From Rothia kristinae NBRC 15354 (GTDB lineage Bacteria; Actinomycetota; Actinomycetes; Actinomycetales; Micrococcaceae), in the NCBI RefSeq assembly GCF_001570865.1, contig NZ_BCSM01000007.1:56068-120067 (forward strand): DNA of 64,000 nt, given 5' to 3'. Numbering within the stretch: position 1 is the first letter of the stretch; each line of letters starts with the position of its first letter. A program made the position numbers and the translations under genes. Below, piece after piece: positions 60,945 through 64,000 of this stretch. The notes under the pieces are model-generated. The model saw nothing but the letters and a program-made list of their open reading frames with translations, had not been told where the DNA came from and made no database searches.

Positions 60945-62058
60945 GGCCGTATCCTCCTGGTCCGCGCTCATCCGGGATCTGGACGGTGCCCCGGTGGTGT
61001 GGCGGGATCTGTCCTGGCGGGAGCGGGAGCCGGTGGTCGCCGTCGAGCCCGTGGAGGACGGCGTGCCGTGCGGGACGGTGCTGCGGACCCGGCTGGACCT
61101 CGGGGACGCCCCGCTGGTGCGGGCCCTGCCCGTGCCCGACGGCGTCGAGCCGCGCTGGTGCGCCGGCTTCGCCCACGCCGAGGTCGATGAGCAGGGCACG
61201 GCGCGGTTCCGCACGGTGGCCTGCCCGAAGCACCAGCGCATCCGCAGCGGCCAGCAGTGCGGGCTGTGTCGGCACCTGGACCGCTTCCGGCCCCTGCACC
61301 GGGTGCACCGCGGGGCACGGCTGACCGACGCCGCGCTGGCTTATGTGAGCCGTCCGCACTGGCTGTACATCGCGACCTTCCCGGATGCCGCCTCCAAGGT
61401 GGGCACGGCCCATGAGCGCTCCCAGGTGACCCGCCTGGATCAGCAGGCGGCGGCCCGGGCCACCTGGATCGCGCTGGCCCCAGACGGGATCCTGGTGCGC
61501 CGACTGGAGGACGCCGTGGGGGGCGAGCAGGGGCTGACCCAGTTCAAGCAGGTGCGGACCAAGCACCGGGCGTGGGCCGCCCCGCGGCCGGCGGAGGAGC
61601 TCGACGCCGCGCACGACAGTGCGGTGCGGGCTGCCCGGCGGCTGCTGGCCGACTGGGGCGCTGCACAGGGCCCGACGGCGGGCGCGGCGTCGGACAGTAC
61701 CGCTGAGGCCGTTCCGGGCGGTGTGTCCGGCGAAGTCTCGAGCGGTGTCTCCGGAGCAGCGGGGTACGCGCCCCCGGAGGTGGGATCCTCCCTGGACGGC
61801 GTGGAGCTCGTCCATCAGGCGTGGGAACCGTCCCCCGTGATGGCGCGGATCTACGCCGCGCTAGACAGGGACACCACTCAACCTCTGCAACAGGTCAAAG
61901 GTTTCGCCGATCAATCTGCACCTGAGATCGAATCATCTGGAGGCGAGCTGCTGGGGGCGGCGGGCCCGTTCCTGGCCCTCTCCCGCGCCGTCGGTGAGGC
62001 GCCCGCGCTGGTCAGCACCGCGGAGTTCAAGCACCGCGAGGTCGTGCTCCGGCGGTGA
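60937..62058 (+). CDS. DUF2797 zinc-finger-containing protein with a low-G+C insert
   Basis: The 373-residue product resembles DUF2797 proteins, conserved but uncharacterised. A cysteine cluster (ACPKHQRI, QQCGLCRHLDRF, about residues 92-111) suggests a zinc site. RPHWLYIATFPDAASKVGTA and TKHRAWAAPRPAEELD are landmark segments. A Gly/Ser/Ala linker (about residues 245-290) and a segment with unusual codons (about residues 309-335, positions 61861-61940) separate the core from the C-terminal AEFKHREVVLR. It starts 8 bases inside the M3 peptidase gene. Cytoplasmic; function unknown. Confidence 0.8.
   Translation: MSEAVSSWSALIRDLDGAPVVWRDLSWREREPVVAVEPVEDGVPCGTVLRTRLDLGDAPLVRALPVPDGVEPRWCAGFAHAEVDEQGTARFRTVACPKHQRIRSGQQCGLCRHLDRFRPLHRVHRGARLTDAALAYVSRPHWLYIATFPDAASKVGTAHERSQVTRLDQQAAARATWIALAPDGILVRRLEDAVGGEQGLTQFKQVRTKHRAWAAPRPAEELDAAHDSAVRAARRLLADWGAAQGPTAGAASDSTAEAVPGGVSGEVSSGVSGAAGYAPPEVGSSLDGVELVHQAWEPSPVMARIYAALDRDTTQPLQQVKGFADQSAPEIESSGGELLGAAGPFLALSRAVGEAPALVSTAEFKHREVVLRR
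61861..61940 (+). other. Low-G+C, foreign-codon segment inside the DUF2797 gene
   Basis: By count, 41 of 80 bases are G or C (about 51%), against about 70% in the surroundings. The frame uses CTA, ACT, CAA, CCT, AAA, TCT, GCA, TCA and GGA, codons that are almost absent from neighbouring genes. The reading frame stays open through it. It encodes a Gln/Ser/Asp-rich stretch in a linker-like region. Confidence 0.7.
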
Positions 62059-62177
62059 CCGCACGACCCGCCGGGTGCGGCACCGCCCTCTGGGGGTGAC
62101 GCGCTCCCCGCGGGATGTTCACCCGTTCGTCACCCCGGCCCACCCTTCCGGGCGGCTCGGTCGGGCGGGGCGGTGGT

Positions 62178-62183
62178 TAGCAT
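62178..62183 (+). promoter_or_regulatory. -10 hexamer TAGCAT for the LOG-family gene
   Basis: TAGCAT ends 6 bases before the ATG at 62190; no Shine-Dalgarno sequence is present. The 131-base gap after the DUF2797 gene holds nothing else I recognise. Confidence 0.48.
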
Positions 62184-62189
62184 GAGCGC

Positions 62190-62795
62190 ATGAGCACCGA
62201 GCAGCACGACGATCCCGACGCCCCGGCCCTGTCGGCCATCACGATCTTCACCGGCTCAGCCCTGGGTGATGACTCGGCCTTCGCCCGCGAGGCCCGCCGC
62301 CTGGCCGAGCACCTGGCGCGGGAGGGCCTCGGGGTGGTCTACGGCGGCGGGAACGTGGGACTGATGGGCGTGGTGGCCGATGCCGCCCGCTCGGCTGGCG
62401 GTCGGGTGCGCGGGGTCATCCCGGAGGGCCTGGTGCGCGGGGAGATCGCCCACGAGGGGCTGGATGCCCTGGAGATCGTCCCGGATATGCACCGGCGCAA
62501 GCAGCGGATGAACGAACTCGGGGACGCCTTCGTGGCCCTGCCCGGCGGGGCCGGGACCCTGGAGGAGCTGTTCGAGATGTGGACCTGGCAGCAGCTGGGC
62601 TTCCACCGCAAGCCGGTGGCGGTCTACGACGTCGGCGGCTTCTGGTCCCCGATGCTGGCGATGCTGGACGAGATGGTGGCTCGCGGGTTCATCCGGGAGT
62701 CCTTCCGGAATCGGCTGATCGTGGCGAGCGAGCCGGACGAGCTGCTGGGCAAGCTGCGGGCCTGGCGCCCGGCCGCACCGAAGTGGGGGCGCTGA
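62190..62795 (+). CDS. LOG-family (TIGR00730) nucleoside-monophosphate phosphoribohydrolase
   Basis: LOG proteins cleave cytokinin riboside monophosphates or AMP to free base and ribose 5-phosphate; bacterial members are often misnamed lysine decarboxylases. The 201-residue product has the Rossmann start ITIFTGSALGDD, VVYGGGNVGLMGVVADAA, GVIPEGL, MHRRKQRM (catalytic arginine region) and the signature LPGGAGTLEELFEMWTW. Length is normal. It converges on the HIT gene, with 13 bases between the stops. A purine salvage or cytokinin-like role is inference. Confidence 0.9.
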   Translation: MSTEQHDDPDAPALSAITIFTGSALGDDSAFAREARRLAEHLAREGLGVVYGGGNVGLMGVVADAARSAGGRVRGVIPEGLVRGEIAHEGLDALEIVPDMHRRKQRMNELGDAFVALPGGAGTLEELFEMWTWQQLGFHRKPVAVYDVGGFWSPMLAMLDEMVARGFIRESFRNRLIVASEPDELLGKLRAWRPAAPKWGR

Positions 62796-62808
62796 GGCGA
62801 GGCCCGGT

Positions 62809-63375
62809 TCAGTCGTCGTCGTCGGCGGGCCAGGCCCTGGCCAGCAGCTCGCGGATCTCGGCGAGGGTCTGGGTAACGGTCTTGGTGCCGGCGACGATCG
62901 GCAGGAAGTTGGTGTCCCCGCTCCAACGGGGCACGATGTGCTGGTGCAGGTGCGCGGCGATCCCCGCTCCCCCGATCTTGCCCTGGTTCATCCCGATGTT
63001 GAACCCGGCGGCATGGGACTGCTCGCGCAGCACGCCCATGATGATCTGGGTGAACCGGGCGATCTCCGCGGTCTCCTGTTCGGTGGCCTCGTCGTAGTCG
63101 GCGATGTGCCGGTACGGGCAGACCAGCACGTGCCCGGGGTTGTACGGGTAGAGGTTCAGCACGACGAAGGCGTGCTCCCCGCGGTGCACGATCAGCGAGT
63201 CCTCATCCTTGCGGGTGGGGGCGGCGCAGAAGGGGCAGGTGTGCTCGTCGTAGTCCTGCTGCCCGCCGGAGACGTAGGCCCGACGGTGCGGGGTCCACAG
63301 CCGCTGGAAGGCGTCCGGCACGCCGGGCAGCTGGAAGTCGTCGGTGATCTGGTCCGTGTCCTGCGGCTGGCTCAT
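62809..63375 (-). CDS. HIT-domain protein (Ap4A phosphorylase type)
   Basis: The 188-residue product has the HIT triad AAHLHQHIVPRW (HLHQH at residues 142-146), HVLVCPYRHIADY, and a preceding CPFC (residues 47-50) with its neighbouring residues, as in the actinobacterial Ap4A phosphorylase Rv2613c. These enzymes degrade diadenosine tetraphosphate by phosphorolysis. ATG 63375 lies 7 bases after TAGTCT. The C-terminus is acidic (DDDD). It is divergent from the FBP gene and convergent with the LOG gene. Confidence 0.9.
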   Translation of the reverse strand: MSQPQDTDQITDDFQLPGVPDAFQRLWTPHRRAYVSGGQQDYDEHTCPFCAAPTRKDEDSLIVHRGEHAFVVLNLYPYNPGHVLVCPYRHIADYDEATEQETAEIARFTQIIMGVLREQSHAAGFNIGMNQGKIGGAGIAAHLHQHIVPRWSGDTNFLPIVAGTKTVTQTLAEIRELLARAWPADDDD

Positions 63376-63382
63376 GGCTCCC

Positions 63383-63388
63383 AGACTA
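63383..63388 (-). promoter_or_regulatory. -10 hexamer TAGTCT for leaderless HIT gene
   Basis: TAGTCT on the minus strand ends 7 bases (GGGAGCC) before the ATG. The divergent FBP gene has the same 7-base spacer. Confidence 0.5.
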
Positions 63389-63476
63389 GCCCGTGGCGCG
63401 CCCGTGCCGGTGGTGTGCGACGGCGGCGGATTCGGCGGCCGGTGAACCTGCCCGACCGTCGGCGCTGGGCCGGGTA

Positions 63477-63482
63477 TAGGTT
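63477..63482 (+). promoter_or_regulatory. -10 hexamer TAGGTT (within TATAGGTT) for the FBP gene
   Basis: TAGGTT ends 7 bases (GGGAGCC) before the ATG at 63490; the predicted RNA would start at or next to the start codon. Confidence 0.5.
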
Positions 63483-63489
63483 GGGAGCC

Positions 63490-63996
63490 ATGCGCCCTCT
63501 GACCGAATCCCAGATCCGCTCCAGCTTCATCAACTGCACCAAGGGCGAGGCCTCCCGCCTGAACCTGCCGGCGGGGCTGGGCTCCTGGGACTGGGAGGCG
63601 GAGGTCTTCCTCGGGTGGATCGACCCGAAGTCTCCGCAGCGCGGCTACGCGGTGGTGCCCCAGGAGGACGGCTCCCTGCGCGGGGTCGTGCTGACCAAAG
63701 CGACCAACCGCGGGCGGGGATCGGCGCAGATGTGCCAGTTCTGCCTGACCCTGCACTCCGGCTCCGGGGTGTCCCTGTTCTCGGCAGCGCGCCCCTCCGC
63801 CAAGGGCGGGAAGGGCCATTACAGCTCGGTGGGCACCTACCTGTGCCAGGACCTGCGCTGCACGGACTACACCCTGGGCCGACGCCGCCCGGAGGGGGTC
63901 CGTCAGATGGAGGAGACCATGACCGTGGAGGACCGCCGGGAGCGGACCCTCGCCAACGCCCGCGGGTTCATCGACCGCCTGACCGAGGAGGGCTGA
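63490..63996 (+). CDS. FBP-domain (FusB/EF-G-binding-like) zinc-finger protein
   Basis: The 168-residue product matches actinobacterial FBP-domain proteins, related to the C-terminal treble-clef zinc finger of FusB-type elongation-factor-G-binding proteins. Four cysteines fit the zinc site: C82 and C85 (MCQFC) and C119 and C124 (LCQDLRC). The N-terminus LTESQIRSSFINCTKGEA and GWIDPKSPQRGYAVV are family landmarks. By analogy it may bind EF-G on the ribosome, but resistance to fusidic acid cannot be assumed. The stop codon ends 4 bases before the window edge. Confidence 0.85.
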   Translation: MRPLTESQIRSSFINCTKGEASRLNLPAGLGSWDWEAEVFLGWIDPKSPQRGYAVVPQEDGSLRGVVLTKATNRGRGSAQMCQFCLTLHSGSGVSLFSAARPSAKGGKGHYSSVGTYLCQDLRCTDYTLGRRRPEGVRQMEETMTVEDRRERTLANARGFIDRLTEEG

Positions 63997-64000
63997 GGAA

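Noticed and set aside
62190..63996. A LOG-HIT-FBP cluster as a nucleotide-signalling or defence island.
   Set aside because: The three genes are in different orientations with separate promoters, and each is a common housekeeping gene; no shared operon supports a joint system.

Overview
This window is ordinary, densely packed chromosome from a high-GC Gram-positive actinobacterium. The base composition (about 70% G+C), the mIHF and MurT/GatD genes, the Walker-less PriA, the Rv1382-like gene inside the pyr operon and the small intergenic gaps all fit Actinobacteria. Protein style and gene order suggest the Micrococcaceae (Kocuria or Micrococcus-like), but I cannot prove the genus. No rRNA, tRNA, insertion sequence, prophage or CRISPR array is visible, and no gap between genes exceeds 300 bases.

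Layout, left to right. 1-7211 (minus strand): holA (cut by the window edge), comEC, comEA, a DegV-family gene and leuS. 7326-9463 (plus): an alpha/beta hydrolase coupled to a family-4 glycosyltransferase. 9414-11929 (minus): a tandem pair of YkvI-type membrane proteins. 12071-18407 (minus): priA, metK, coaBC, rpoZ, gmk and mihF. 18566-27605 (minus): the complete pyrimidine operon pyrR-pyrB-pyrC-(membrane protein)-carA-carB-pyrF, with a recognisable PyrR-binding loop at the pyrR ribosome binding site and an intrinsic terminator after pyrF. 27738-39055 (minus): rpsD, two small membrane proteins, alaS, ruvX, mltG, the shikimate genes aroE-aroC-aroK-aroB, efp and nusB. 39316-44716 (minus): rarA, dtd, aspS, hisS. 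44873-47155 (plus): a DUF349 coiled-coil protein and an AbiEi-like protein. 47124-56397 (minus): yebC-ruvC-ruvA-ruvB-yajC-secD-secF-relA. 56590-58658 (minus): murT-gatD for lipid II amidation. 58812-63996: an M3 peptidase, a DUF2797 protein, a LOG-type protein, a HIT-domain phosphorylase and an FBP zinc-finger protein.

The genes serve mainly translation (four aminoacyl-tRNA synthetases, EF-P, S4, Dtd, an EF-G-binding homologue), nucleotide and aromatic amino-acid synthesis, recombination (RuvABC, RarA, PriA), protein export (YajC-SecDF), the stringent response and cell-wall maturation (MltG, MurT/GatD). Many neighbours overlap by exactly 4 bases (ATGA or GTGA), which points to translational coupling.

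The most informative non-coding signals are these: about a dozen genes with a TANNNT -10 hexamer only 6-7 bases before the start codon (leaderless transcripts); the PyrR-binding loop; a long structured rpsD leader; strong hairpins without U-tracts after several operons; a nested inverted repeat between aspS and dtd; a perfect DnaA box in a hairpin loop; and an 80-base island of low G+C and foreign codon use inside the DUF2797 gene. I found no clearly new multi-gene system. The best candidates for uncharacterised biology are the tandem YkvI transporters and the low-G+C insert.
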